6,548 nt of DNA from JAICWP01 sp035935775 (lineage in GTDB: Bacteria > Acidobacteriota > Terriglobia > Terriglobales > Acidobacteriaceae): positions 1 through 6,548 of the forward strand of contig DASYWT010000058.1 in NCBI GenBank assembly GCA_035935775.1, written 5' to 3'. How positions within the stretch are numbered: the first letter of the stretch is position 1; each line of letters opens with the position of its first letter. The position numbers were made by a program, and so were the translations under genes. The notes beneath the pieces are model-generated. The model was not told the origin of the DNA. It was given only the letters and a program-made list of their open reading frames with translations, and searched no databases. This document shows positions 1 through 5,791 of the stretch, one piece after another.

Positions 1-317
1 GTAGGAATGTGCGGCAGGTTACGAATCGGGCGGAAGTTGGCGTACAGCTCAAAGTGCTTGCGCAGGGCAACGTTGATGCTGGAGAAGCCGCCCCCAATCG
101 GCGTGGTCACCGGCCCTTTCAGCGCCACTCGCGTGCGCTCAATAGACTCCAGCAGCTCTTTGGGCAGGTATTCGCCGTATTTCTCGTAAGCCTCCTGCCC
201 GGCGTTGTACCTTTCCCAGTCGAATTTGAGGCCCGTGGCCTCCAGAATGCGCACCGTGGCGTCAGTGACCTCAGGCCCGATGCCATCGCCGGGAATTAAT
301 GTGATTCTGTAGGCCAT
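1..317 (-). CDS. NAD-type isocitrate dehydrogenase, N-terminal 105 residues (3' end beyond window)
   Basis: This is the N-terminal part of a beta-decarboxylating dehydrogenase that oxidises isocitrate to 2-oxoglutarate in the TCA cycle, in the cytoplasm. I translated it from the reverse strand; it is open to the left edge. Visible are the family's N-terminal strand and turn LIPGDGIGPEV (residues 7-17), then KGPVTTPIGGGFSS (68-80) and INVALRKHFELYANFRPIR (81-99). These contain the substrate-loop Ser79/Ser80 and Asn82 and the Arg residues (86, 96) that contact the carboxylates. The KGP-TTPIGGG and NVALRK wording is that of the NAD-dependent IDH3-like clade; isopropylmalate and tartrate dehydrogenases of the same superfamily differ here. 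The family is about 330-350 residues, so roughly two thirds is missing. The start is the ATG at 317; no clear Shine-Dalgarno precedes it. The gap to nrdR is 140 bp and is filled with tandem repeats, so separate transcription is possible. Confidence is high for the superfamily, good for the substrate. Confidence 0.88.
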   Translation of the reverse strand, partial: MAYRITLIPGDGIGPEVTDATVRILEATGLKFDWERYNAGQEAYEKYGEYLPKELLESIERTRVALKGPVTTPIGGGFSSINVALRKHFELYANFRPIRNLPHIP

Positions 318-386
318 GCTCTGATCAGATGCCTTAAATGTGCCGACGGGCGATTTCTGCTGTTGGTTGCGAACGGCTCTGTTGCC

Positions 387-414
387 GACTACCAACTACC
401 AACTACCTACTACC
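387..414. repeat. 7-bp tandem repeat array A, four units (GGTAGTT on the minus strand)
   Basis: Four consecutive heptamers read GACTACC, AACTACC, AACTACC, TACTACC on the plus strand, differing only in the first base of the unit. They occupy the gap between nrdR and the isocitrate dehydrogenase gene. The period of exactly seven and the intergenic location recall the short tandemly repeated repetitive (STRR) heptamers of cyanobacteria; a similar role is an inference. Confidence 0.9.
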
Positions 415-422
415 CTTCACTC

Positions 423-450
423 TGACTCCTGAGCCCTGACTCCTGACTCC
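423..450. repeat. 7-bp tandem repeat array B, four units (GGAGTCA on the minus strand)
   Basis: Four heptamers read TGACTCC, TGAGCCC, TGACTCC, TGACTCC on the plus strand; three are identical and the second differs at two positions. The array lies 8 bp from array A and ends 7 bp before the last base of the nrdR stop codon. It has the same unit length and copy number as array A but a different sequence. Confidence 0.9.
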
Positions 451-457
451 TGTGTTC

Positions 458-958
458 CTACACGCTTACTCCTCCCTTCGCCTTGGGCGGCTGCGGCGCC
501 CCTTCTTTCGTCTTCAGGAGGTCCTTCAACTCGGTCATGAATTCCTGCACATCCTTGAAGTCCAGGTACACGGAAGCAAAGCGCACGTAGGCCACTTTGT
601 CCAGCTTCCGCAGGCGGTTCATTATGAGCTCGCCGATTTCGCTGCTTTTGCGCTCGCGCTCCGCCGAATCAATCACGAAGGCTTCCGCTTCGTTGACGAT
701 CTGCTCCAGCTTCCCCATGGAGACCGGGCGCTTCTCGCAGGCGCGCAGCAACCCGTTCAAGACTTTTTGCCGCTCGAATTTCTCCCGCCTGCCGTCCTTC
801 TTCACCACCATGTAGGGAATTTCGTCAATCCGCTCGTAGGTGGTGAAGCGCTTACCGCACTGCAGACACTCCCTCCGACGGCGGATGGACTCAGCTTCTT
901 TGCTCTCCCGCGAATCCACCACCTTGTCGTTGACGAAGCCGCAAAAAGGACACTTCAT
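458..958 (-). CDS. nrdR: Transcriptional repressor NrdR
   Basis: NrdR is a cytoplasmic zinc-finger and ATP-cone protein that senses ATP/dATP and represses ribonucleotide reductase genes by binding paired NrdR boxes. The 166-residue product has an N-terminal zinc ribbon with Cys3, Cys6, Cys31 and Cys34 (MKCPFCG; ECLQCGKRFTTYER). The conserved Arg-rich stretch SIRRRRECLQC lies between the Cys pairs. The ATP-cone (about residues 49-139) begins with VVKKDGRREKF and ends with VAYVRFASVYLDFKDVQEF. The E. coli protein is about 149 residues; here residues about 150-166 form a Lys/Pro/Gly-rich tail. The ATG at 958 is fixed by the conserved MKCPFC start. The gene follows the flippase-like gene by 57 bp on the same strand, so read-through is likely. 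No nrd gene and no recognisable NrdR-box pair is in the window, so its target lies elsewhere. Confidence 0.97.
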   Translation of the reverse strand: MKCPFCGFVNDKVVDSRESKEAESIRRRRECLQCGKRFTTYERIDEIPYMVVKKDGRREKFERQKVLNGLLRACEKRPVSMGKLEQIVNEAEAFVIDSAERERKSSEIGELIMNRLRKLDKVAYVRFASVYLDFKDVQEFMTELKDLLKTKEGAPQPPKAKGGVSV

Positions 959-977
959 GTCGCGCTGAAAATTCAGC

Positions 978-1007
978 TATAAACCGATTGTATCAAGGCG
1001 GTTGCAA
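978..1007 (-). promoter_or_regulatory. Possible weak promoter before nrdR
   Basis: On the minus strand TTGCAA (1002-1007) is separated by 18 bp from TTTATA (978-983), upstream of the nrdR ATG at 958. A second -10-like hexamer, TACAAT, is at 987-992 but has no -35 at a usual distance. The match is modest, and transcription from the upstream gene may be enough. Confidence 0.25.
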
Positions 1008-1015
1008 AGGGCGGG

Positions 1016-2401
1016 CTAAGGCTGGTGCGGCTGTGGGGGCTGAGGCTCCTGGCGGGCGGCGCGCGGCCGCTCCCCGTCTACCGCGTCGTCCGCCGCCGTC
1101 GTCGGGAAGACGTGGGGGTTGCTTCCCGCCAAAAGCGGTTCCGCTTGTTCCTCCCGTGCTTCTTCCTTGTGGCTCTCCGCCGAGAGCTTGCGCAGTGAGA
1201 GATGCCCGCGGTGCGCAAAGTACAGCCCTGTGGGAATGCAGGCCATAAACGTCACCAGCCACAGCAGGATGCCGCAACTTACCGCCGCCTCCGGCGGGAT
1301 TCCGTAAATGACCTGTAAGGCGCTGATCACAGCCAGCTGGCTGCCGCCACCCACGGCCGGAAGTTGCGCTACCGAGCCGATCATGCTGAAGCCCATCAGC
1401 AGCAGCACGTGGTCCACATCCATGTTGCTCAGGTGAGGATGGTCGCCAACCTTCTTGAGCCGTTTGCCTTTGCGGCTCAGCCACAAATCGCCTTTATATT
1501 CGATCAGGTCGTAACCCTTGGCGCGCAGAGCCGGCTGCAGTTCCTCCACCGCATAAGGCCCCAGGGGTTGTCCTGCCAATTCCGGCACGTCGGCCAGTTT
1601 GGCGGTTTCGACATCTACAGACGGAGGGCCCTGTTCCACTACCTTCTCCCCCGGGTCGGGCGGATAGGAGTGCGTCACCTCTCGGTACGCCAAAGCAATC
1701 AGGAACCATATAGCCAGCGAAAGCACCACCAGTTTGGCAAACGACCTGGCGCTGGCCACGGTGTTCAGTCCCTCACCGAAAGCACGTACCTTCTGGTCTA
1801 CGTGGTGCGCCAGTCCGGTAGACACCTTGGAGGTCACTCCATGCAGAAACTTGGCGACTTGCGGGCCGCGCCTGCGGATCATGACCGCAACCAGGGTCAT
1901 GAACGCTACCAGCACGCACAGGACGACCGCCGCCAGTTGAAACTTGCCGACGTAGGGGTTGGCTTTGATCTTGGCCGAGAAGAACACGTCAATGGCCATC
2001 AGCACGGTGAAGGCCCCAGTGTCGAAGATGCGCTCGACCGTCCACACCCCGATCTGGGAGGAAACAGTGACATCTTCTTTCTTTGCAATCAGGTAGGGGC
2101 GAATGAATTCCCCCGGCCGGCCCAGCAGCGCCAGCCCGGCAAAACCGATAAATGTGGCCGGCACCAGGCCTTCCATGTGCGCCTGGCACACTGGCTCGAG
2201 AAATACTTGCCAGCGCATCGCGCGCAGGATGTAGGTGAGATAAATCAGGGCGACCGCTATCACAATCTGCAGCGGGTGGACGTGGCTGGCCGCCCGAAAG
2301 CGCGCCCAGTCAAAGGATCGCCAGTGCTCCACCTGCAGATACACCAGCACGCCCAGGACGACAACGACAACGGAGGTAGTGAGGATGCGCTTCTTGGTCA
2401 T
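1016..2401 (-). CDS. Flippase-like (lysylphosphatidylglycerol synthase TM region / UPF0104 type) membrane protein
   Basis: This integral inner-membrane protein belongs to the large family that includes the membrane part of MprF and AglD-like proteins, thought to move or handle lipid-linked groups. The 461-residue product has hydrophobic segments near residues 6-23, 45-60, 79-94, 116-140, 154-174, 222-239, 331-347, 355-370 and 374-394. Family signatures are GRPGEFIRPYLIA (94-106), VWTVERIFDTGAF (119-131) and LPAVGGGSQLAVI (347-359), the last standing where the family usually has a Pro-Gly-Gly-Ile-Gly type motif. Unlike typical members of about 300-340 residues, it carries a polar segment of about 90 residues (240-328) between two membrane helices and a Pro/Gln/Glu-rich tail (about 407-461). 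I chose ATG 2401 (MTKKRILTTS, leading into the first helix). A GTG at 2446 would add 15 residues without hydrophobic character. The GGAGG at 2426-2430 is too far from ATG 2401 to be its ribosome site. The exact substrate is unknown. Confidence 0.85.
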   Translation of the reverse strand: MTKKRILTTSVVVVVLGVLVYLQVEHWRSFDWARFRAASHVHPLQIVIAVALIYLTYILRAMRWQVFLEPVCQAHMEGLVPATFIGFAGLALLGRPGEFIRPYLIAKKEDVTVSSQIGVWTVERIFDTGAFTVLMAIDVFFSAKIKANPYVGKFQLAAVVLCVLVAFMTLVAVMIRRRGPQVAKFLHGVTSKVSTGLAHHVDQKVRAFGEGLNTVASARSFAKLVVLSLAIWFLIALAYREVTHSYPPDPGEKVVEQGPPSVDVETAKLADVPELAGQPLGPYAVEELQPALRAKGYDLIEYKGDLWLSRKGKRLKKVGDHPHLSNMDVDHVLLLMGFSMIGSVAQLPAVGGGSQLAVISALQVIYGIPPEAAVSCGILLWLVTFMACIPTGLYFAHRGHLSLRKLSAESHKEEAREEQAEPLLAGSNPHVFPTTAADDAVDGERPRAARQEPQPPQPHQP

Positions 2402-2484
2402 GCGGGCGCCGGGCCCAGGGGCAAACCTCCAAACTAAATGACCCACTCCGGCAGGTCAACGCTGCTGGCGCGTCCGCGAGGGGG

Positions 2485-3234
2485 TTACGAGCCTGTTCCT
2501 GCCTGCTTCTGGGTGGAGCGGCCGGTCACCCGCGGAGGATTGGACACGCTCTGGCGGCTACCGCGGCCCACAACCTTCTTACGGGCCTGCGCTCGTTGCT
2601 CCGCCACTTTCTTGCGATTGAACTCGCGAATCACCTTGGCCACGTAGGCGTGAGTCTCGCGATAGGGGGGTACCCCGTGATATTTCGCCACCCGCTGCGG
2701 ACCGGCGTTGTAGGCGGCCAGCGTCTTGGCCATGTCACCGTGGTAGTAGTCCAGCAGTTCGCGCAGGTAGTGCGTGCCCCCGTCCACATTGGCGGCGGGA
2801 TCAAACGGATTCTCCACCCCTAACTTGGATGCCGTTCCCGGCATCAACTGCATCAGCCCCTGTGCTCCCTTAGGTGAAACGGCGTGCGGGTTAAAGCTGC
2901 TTTCCGCGTGAATCACGCTGGTAATGAAGTCGGAATCAATCTGGTGCCGAGTGCTGGCCGCGCTCACCGCCGCATTCACATCCTGACCGCCAGGGTCAGC
3001 AGCCTCCGCCCGGCGTGGCGCCGCATTGTCCTTGTCAAAACGAACGATTTCCGCTGTGGGGATATCTACGTAGCTGTCATTACCGGAGCTCAAATAGAGG
3101 CGTGTGACCTGATCCAGAACCGCGCGGTGGTCGTGGCGGATGGAAAAGCCATTGCTTAAAACGGCAATTTCGCCAGCAAAGGCACTACAGGCTCCCAGAA
3201 GCAGCAAAACTCCGATTTTGGAGAAAAACTTCAT
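2485..3234 (-). CDS. Exported SLT-type lytic transglycosylase
   Basis: This enzyme would cleave the MurNAc-GlcNAc bond of peptidoglycan with 1,6-anhydro product formation, acting outside the inner membrane. The 249-residue protein opens with a signal peptide (MKFFSKIGVLLLLGACSAFA). It could be a lipoprotein (LGAC at 13-16) or be cut by signal peptidase I after AFA (20). The SLT domain (about 87-205) shows the catalytic Glu111 in HAESSFNPHAVSPKGAQGLM, then QLMPGTASKLGV and FDPAANVDGGTHYLREL. The active-site loop LAAYNAGPQRVAKYHGVPPY follows (172-191). Residues 21-68 form a small beta-rich segment (EIAVLSNGFSIRHDHR; YVDIPTAEIVRF) before the catalytic domain. The basic C-terminus (208-249, many Lys/Arg/Gln) is likely disordered and could bind the wall. 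The start ATG at 3234 is the only one giving a signal peptide. It lies 18 bp after the HAD gene's stop, so co-transcription is likely; no Shine-Dalgarno is seen. Confidence 0.92.
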   Translation of the reverse strand: MKFFSKIGVLLLLGACSAFAGEIAVLSNGFSIRHDHRAVLDQVTRLYLSSGNDSYVDIPTAEIVRFDKDNAAPRRAEAADPGGQDVNAAVSAASTRHQIDSDFITSVIHAESSFNPHAVSPKGAQGLMQLMPGTASKLGVENPFDPAANVDGGTHYLRELLDYYHGDMAKTLAAYNAGPQRVAKYHGVPPYRETHAYVAKVIREFNRKKVAEQRAQARKKVVGRGSRQSVSNPPRVTGRSTQKQAGTGS

Positions 3235-3252
3235 CGAATTTGGAGTGGAGCC

Positions 3253-4107
3253 CTAAACTGCTGTTTTTGCGCCACTTAGTACCTGCTCCACCGCCGTGGC
3301 CACGCCCGCTTCGTCGTGCAGGCCGGTAACCATCCAGCCCCGTCCGCGCAACTCTGGGGAGGCATTTCCCATGATAACCGGGATACCGGCGAAGACAAGC
3401 ATTTCGATGTCGTTGTAGTTATCACCAATGGCCATGACCTGTTCCCGGGGAATACCGCGATAACTTGCCCACCGTTCCAGGGCATGCCCCTTGGAGCAGT
3501 CCTGGTTGAGGACATCCACGATGCACAGGTCGCGCAAGGGGTATTCCGTGCGCAGGACGGTGATGCGCTCCCCCAGTCCGGAATCCGCCAGCGTTTGCAG
3601 CGCCCCCCGCATGCGCTCAATCGTGCCGCAGAACATGGCCTGCACCGGATCGCTGACCAGCGCCTTCTCGATCGGCACCACGAAATCAATAAACTGCATG
3701 TTCTTTTCCAGCCAGCGCTGGATGCTGCCGGTCAATTCGTCCATGCGCTCCAGCACCAGCGCTCCCTTGGTTTCGGTGTCAAAAGTGAGCACAGTGTTGC
3801 CGCGATATTCGCGCATGGCGGCGACCAGTTGGCGCGCTGTGGCCACGGGCAGAAGGTCGCGATGAAACAGTTCGCCGCTCAAGGAGCGCGTAACCGCCCC
3901 ATTGGAGCTGATCAGCCACAGGTCAAAACCCAGTTGCTGCGCAATAGGCAGGGCAAAGGTATGGCGGCGGCCGGTTACCAGGATGATTTCCACCCCGGCT
4001 TCGTGCGCGTGGCGCAGTGCTTCCAGGTTGGCGGAAGGAATCTGAAACTGGCTGTTCAGCAGGGTACCGTCAATGTCTATAGCCAGCAGGCGGATGGGCG
4101 GCTTCAC
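3253..4107 (-). CDS. Cof-type HAD-IIB family hydrolase (probable sugar- or nucleotide-phosphate phosphatase)
   Basis: This is a cytoplasmic Mg-dependent phosphatase of the haloacid dehalogenase superfamily, subclass IIB. All four HAD motifs are intact in the 284-residue product. Motif I is LLAIDIDGTLLNS, with nucleophile Asp11 and acid/base Asp13. Motif II is IILVTGRR (Thr45). Motif III is Lys206 in DCSKGHAL. Motif IV is AIGDNYNDIEML (Asp229, Asp233). The large cap between motifs II and III (about 83-197) is the C2 type expected for Cof proteins such as YidA. ISSNGA (66-71) and GIPVIMGNASPELR (241-254) are further subclass marks. Length matches the family (about 265-290). The start is GTG at 4107: an in-frame TAA lies two codons upstream, and the first ATG comes only at codon 98. 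The lytic transglycosylase follows after 18 bp. The substrate cannot be read from sequence; this class often takes phosphosugars or FMN-like compounds. Confidence 0.93.
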   Translation of the reverse strand: MKPPIRLLAIDIDGTLLNSQFQIPSANLEALRHAHEAGVEIILVTGRRHTFALPIAQQLGFDLWLISSNGAVTRSLSGELFHRDLLPVATARQLVAAMREYRGNTVLTFDTETKGALVLERMDELTGSIQRWLEKNMQFIDFVVPIEKALVSDPVQAMFCGTIERMRGALQTLADSGLGERITVLRTEYPLRDLCIVDVLNQDCSKGHALERWASYRGIPREQVMAIGDNYNDIEMLVFAGIPVIMGNASPELRGRGWMVTGLHDEAGVATAVEQVLSGAKTAV

Positions 4108-4114
4108 TGCTTAA

Positions 4115-4123
4115 ATTCTAGCA
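4115..4123 (-). promoter_or_regulatory. Extended -10 box directly before the HAD gene
   Basis: On the minus strand TGC-TAGAAT (TAGAAT at 4115-4120; TATAAT consensus 5 of 6, with the TGN extension) ends 7 bp before the GTG start at 4107. No -35 match and no Shine-Dalgarno are present. At that spacing transcription would begin at or next to the start codon, giving a leaderless or nearly leaderless mRNA. Confidence 0.45.
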
Positions 4124-4126
4124 GAG

Positions 4127-4180
4127 GAGCGCCGGCCCACCGCCTTTCCACTGTGGCGGCATTATCCCTGGCCGGCGCTC
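4127..4180. repeat. Nested inverted repeat at the 3' end of the mddA-like gene
   Basis: A perfect 11-bp inverted repeat, GAGCGCCGGCC at 4127-4137 and GGCCGGCGCTC at 4170-4180, encloses a second perfect 5-bp pair, CCGCC at 4140-4144 and GGCGG at 4155-4159. The right arm lies in the last codons of the mddA-like gene, whose stop is at 4162-4164. Transcribed leftward, the sequence could fold into a GC-rich two-tier hairpin between this gene and the HAD gene. No U-run follows the stem, so it is not a classical intrinsic terminator; an attenuating or mRNA-end-protecting role is possible. Confidence 0.6.
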
Positions 4181-4929
4181 GCGGTTTTCGCCGCCGAACG
4201 CCCGCGCGGCATGAACGGAAGCAGCATCGGCACACGCTTGCGGTAATCCAGATAGGATTGCCCGTAGATTCGAGTCAAATCCCTTTCCTCAAAAAAGATG
4301 CCCACGAGGATGTAGCCGGTCGCCGCGACCGAAAAGAGCAGGTGCCCCAGAGTCATCACCGGCACCGCCCAAAAGGCGATAACAAATCCTAAATAGATAG
4401 GGTGGCGCACCATGCGGTAGAAGGCGGGGGCCCGGAATGGCGGCAGATGGAATTCCTGCCCGCGGAAATAGCGCCACACCTGCTCCAGTCCGAACAGTTC
4501 AAAGTGGTTGATCAGGAAGGTGCTGACCAGCAAGGTTGCCCATCCCACCCAGAACAGGACGTCAAGCGCCAGTTGGCTACTCGAGTTGTGCACCGTCCAC
4601 ACCACTCGCGTGATGGGACGCCATTGCCACAGCAACAGGGCTAACACCGCGCTGGCCGCCAACACATAAGTGCTGCGCTCTATGTGCCACGAGATCAGCC
4701 GCGTCCACCTCTTCTTGAAGCCGTAGCGCGCCATAACGCTGTGCTGCAGGGCAAAGGCGCTCAACAACAGCAGGTCAACGATTATTGCCGTGGTTGGCGG
4801 CGAGACTTGCCCGTGATCCACAGTTTTGGGCACTAGAACATTGCCTAAGAAAGCGATGGCATAGAGAAAAGTTGCGAAGAACAGAACGTAGGCGACGACG
4901 CCGTAAAGCAAAGCAAGACTTCGCTTCAT
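4162..4929 (-). CDS. mddA: Methanethiol S-methyltransferase-like membrane protein (MddA / NnrU-ICMT superfamily)
   Basis: The predicted reaction is S-adenosylmethionine-dependent methylation of methanethiol to dimethyl sulfide at the inner membrane. The 255-residue product has about six hydrophobic segments (5-28, 46-66, 86-101, 122-141, 179-193, 196-212). It carries the phrases I associate with MddA: FLYAIAFLGNVLVPKTVD (21-38), FALQHSVMAR (59-68), ERSTYVL (84-90), LLWQWRP (99-105), STFLINHFELFGL (136-148). The C-terminal methyltransferase core shared with isoprenylcysteine carboxyl methyltransferases follows: MVRHPIYLGFVIAFW (173-187), then GIFFEERDL (210-218) and YRKRVPMLLPF (229-239). Length suits the family (about 250-270). 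I chose ATG 4929: it has a G6 run at 4936-4941, six bases upstream, as a Shine-Dalgarno. The alternative ATG at 4974 would fall inside the predicted promoter. It heads the leftward gene group. A related NnrU-type protein of other function remains possible. Confidence 0.78.
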   Translation of the reverse strand: MKRSLALLYGVVAYVLFFATFLYAIAFLGNVLVPKTVDHGQVSPPTTAIIVDLLLLSAFALQHSVMARYGFKKRWTRLISWHIERSTYVLAASAVLALLLWQWRPITRVVWTVHNSSSQLALDVLFWVGWATLLVSTFLINHFELFGLEQVWRYFRGQEFHLPPFRAPAFYRMVRHPIYLGFVIAFWAVPVMTLGHLLFSVAATGYILVGIFFEERDLTRIYGQSYLDYRKRVPMLLPFMPRGRSAAKTASAGQG

Positions 4930-4935
4930 AGCACA

Positions 4936-4941
4936 CCCCCC
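4936..4941 (-). promoter_or_regulatory. G-rich ribosome binding site deciding the mddA start
   Basis: Six G residues on the minus strand lie 6 bases before the ATG at 4929. This is the clearest Shine-Dalgarno-like site among the leftward genes and favours this start over the upstream in-frame ATG at 4974. Confidence 0.5.
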
Positions 4942-4952
4942 ATTGCGCGAGA

Positions 4953-4981
4953 AGGATGCACGCAGCCCCCACATTTGTCAA
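4953..4981 (-). promoter_or_regulatory. Predicted sigma-70 type promoter of the mddA-like gene
   Basis: On the minus strand a perfect TTGACA (4976-4981) is followed after 17 bp by CATCCT (4953-4958), which keeps the conserved second A and last T of a -10 box but is otherwise weak. Transcription would start near 4946, giving a short leader of about 17 bases that contains the G-rich ribosome site. Confidence 0.45.
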
Positions 4982-5020
4982 CGGCTGAGCCGCGGAGTTG
5001 GCTGAATCCCTACTTTGCCA

Positions 5021-5029
5021 TGCTATAGT
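5021..5029 (+). promoter_or_regulatory. Extended -10 promoter of the TPR gene
   Basis: TGC-TATAGT (TATAGT at 5024-5029) matches the extended -10 pattern. It ends 20 bp before the ATG at 5050, with AGGGAA at 5032-5037 in between as a poor, distant Shine-Dalgarno candidate. A possible -35, TTGGCT at 4998-5003, is 20 bp away, which is too far to be convincing. Confidence 0.42.
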
Positions 5030-5049
5030 TCAGGGAATATTCGTTCACG

Positions 5050-5784
5050 ATGGGTTCGATCTTCTATTTCTTTTCTTGGGGGATCATCCTCCAGGCGCTG
5101 GCGATTGTGCACTTCATCCGCCGCCGGCCGGATACGTGGTGGATCTTTATCATCATTTTCGGCGGCGCCCTCGGGGCCATCATTTATCTCCTGGTGGAGG
5201 CCGTCCCCGACCTGGGGCTGTTACGCCAGTCTTTTAAGGTTTTTCCGCGGCGCAGCCGCATCCGCGAGCTGGAATTTGCCGTCCTCGATAATCCTTCAGC
5301 GGGAAATTATGAGGAGTTAGCCGATCTCTACCGGGAGGACGGCAAGTACGCCCGCGCCCGCGAGAGTTATAACAAAGCGATTTCGCCCCGCACCGACCAC
5401 CCCGATCCCTTCTATCATCGCGCCGTCTGCAACATGGAACTGGGCGAAGCTGCCGCTGCCATTCCCGACCTGGAGAAGGTGGTGGCACAGGATCCGAAGC
5501 ACGGCTACTATCGCGCCCAGGGACTTCTGGCGCACGCCTATGTGCTCACCGGGCAGACGGACAAGGCAGCAGCATGGTTTCAGCAGGTCACGGAAGTTTC
5601 CACACTCTCAGAAACTCAGTACAACTACGCTACGTTTCTTGCCTCTCAACATCGCGAAGCCGAGGCCCGGTTGTGGGCGCAACGTATCCTCAGTAAAAAG
5701 CCCACCATGCCGCGCTTCCAGGCGCGCCAGGAGCGTCCCTGGTTCCGCCGCGCGTCTGGTTTGTTGCGCCGCCTGCCCGCGTAA
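5050..5784 (+). CDS. Membrane-anchored tetratricopeptide repeat protein
   Basis: I do not recognise a named gene. The 244-residue product starts with two hydrophobic helices (about 3-22 and 30-50) joined by the basic turn HFIRRRPDTW and closed by GGALGAIIYLLVEAVPD. This resembles the two-helix N-terminal hairpin of phospholipase D / cardiolipin-synthase proteins (PLDc_N type: basic turn, then G-x3-Y-L), but no phospholipase domain follows. After a basic linker (59-72) come TPR-like helix pairs: NYEELADLYREDGKYARARE (86-105); a second, ending in DLEKVVAQDPK (140-150); GLLAHAYVLTGQTDKAAAWF (158-177); and NYATFLASQHREAEARLWAQ (192-211). The C-terminus (217-244) is strongly basic. With both helices in the membrane, the TPR part probably faces the cytoplasm and serves as a protein-binding platform; this is inference. 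The gene is divergent from the mddA-like gene across a 120-bp gap and is followed by a palindromic element. The ATG at 5050 leads straight into the first helix. Confidence 0.85.
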   Translation: MGSIFYFFSWGIILQALAIVHFIRRRPDTWWIFIIIFGGALGAIIYLLVEAVPDLGLLRQSFKVFPRRSRIRELEFAVLDNPSAGNYEELADLYREDGKYARARESYNKAISPRTDHPDPFYHRAVCNMELGEAAAAIPDLEKVVAQDPKHGYYRAQGLLAHAYVLTGQTDKAAAWFQQVTEVSTLSETQYNYATFLASQHREAEARLWAQRILSKKPTMPRFQARQERPWFRRASGLLRRLPA

Positions 5785-5791
5785 CCCCAGT

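Noticed and set aside
387..450. CRISPR array
   Set aside because: Units are 7 bp and contiguous, with no spacers and no cas gene nearby.
452..982. Plus-strand open frame (176 codons) opposite nrdR
   Set aside because: NrdR on the other strand is unmistakable, and this frame covers it almost exactly in shadow.
959..1015. NrdR box pair for autoregulation upstream of nrdR
   Set aside because: No sequence resembling two copies of the ACA-AT-rich-TGT box is present in this gap.
1364..2437. Plus-strand open frame (357 codons) opposite the flippase-like gene
   Set aside because: It is antisense to a protein with clear membrane helices and family motifs; its His/Gln/Arg-rich translation is typical of a reverse-frame shadow.
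4108..4161. Classical rho-independent terminator after the mddA-like gene
   Set aside because: The stem is good but no U-run follows in the direction of transcription; I kept it as an inverted repeat instead.
3316..4392. Long plus-strand open frame (358 codons) opposite the HAD and mddA-like genes
   Set aside because: It is antisense to two genes with intact family motifs, crosses the gap between them, and its translation shows no domain; it follows from codon bias of the real genes.
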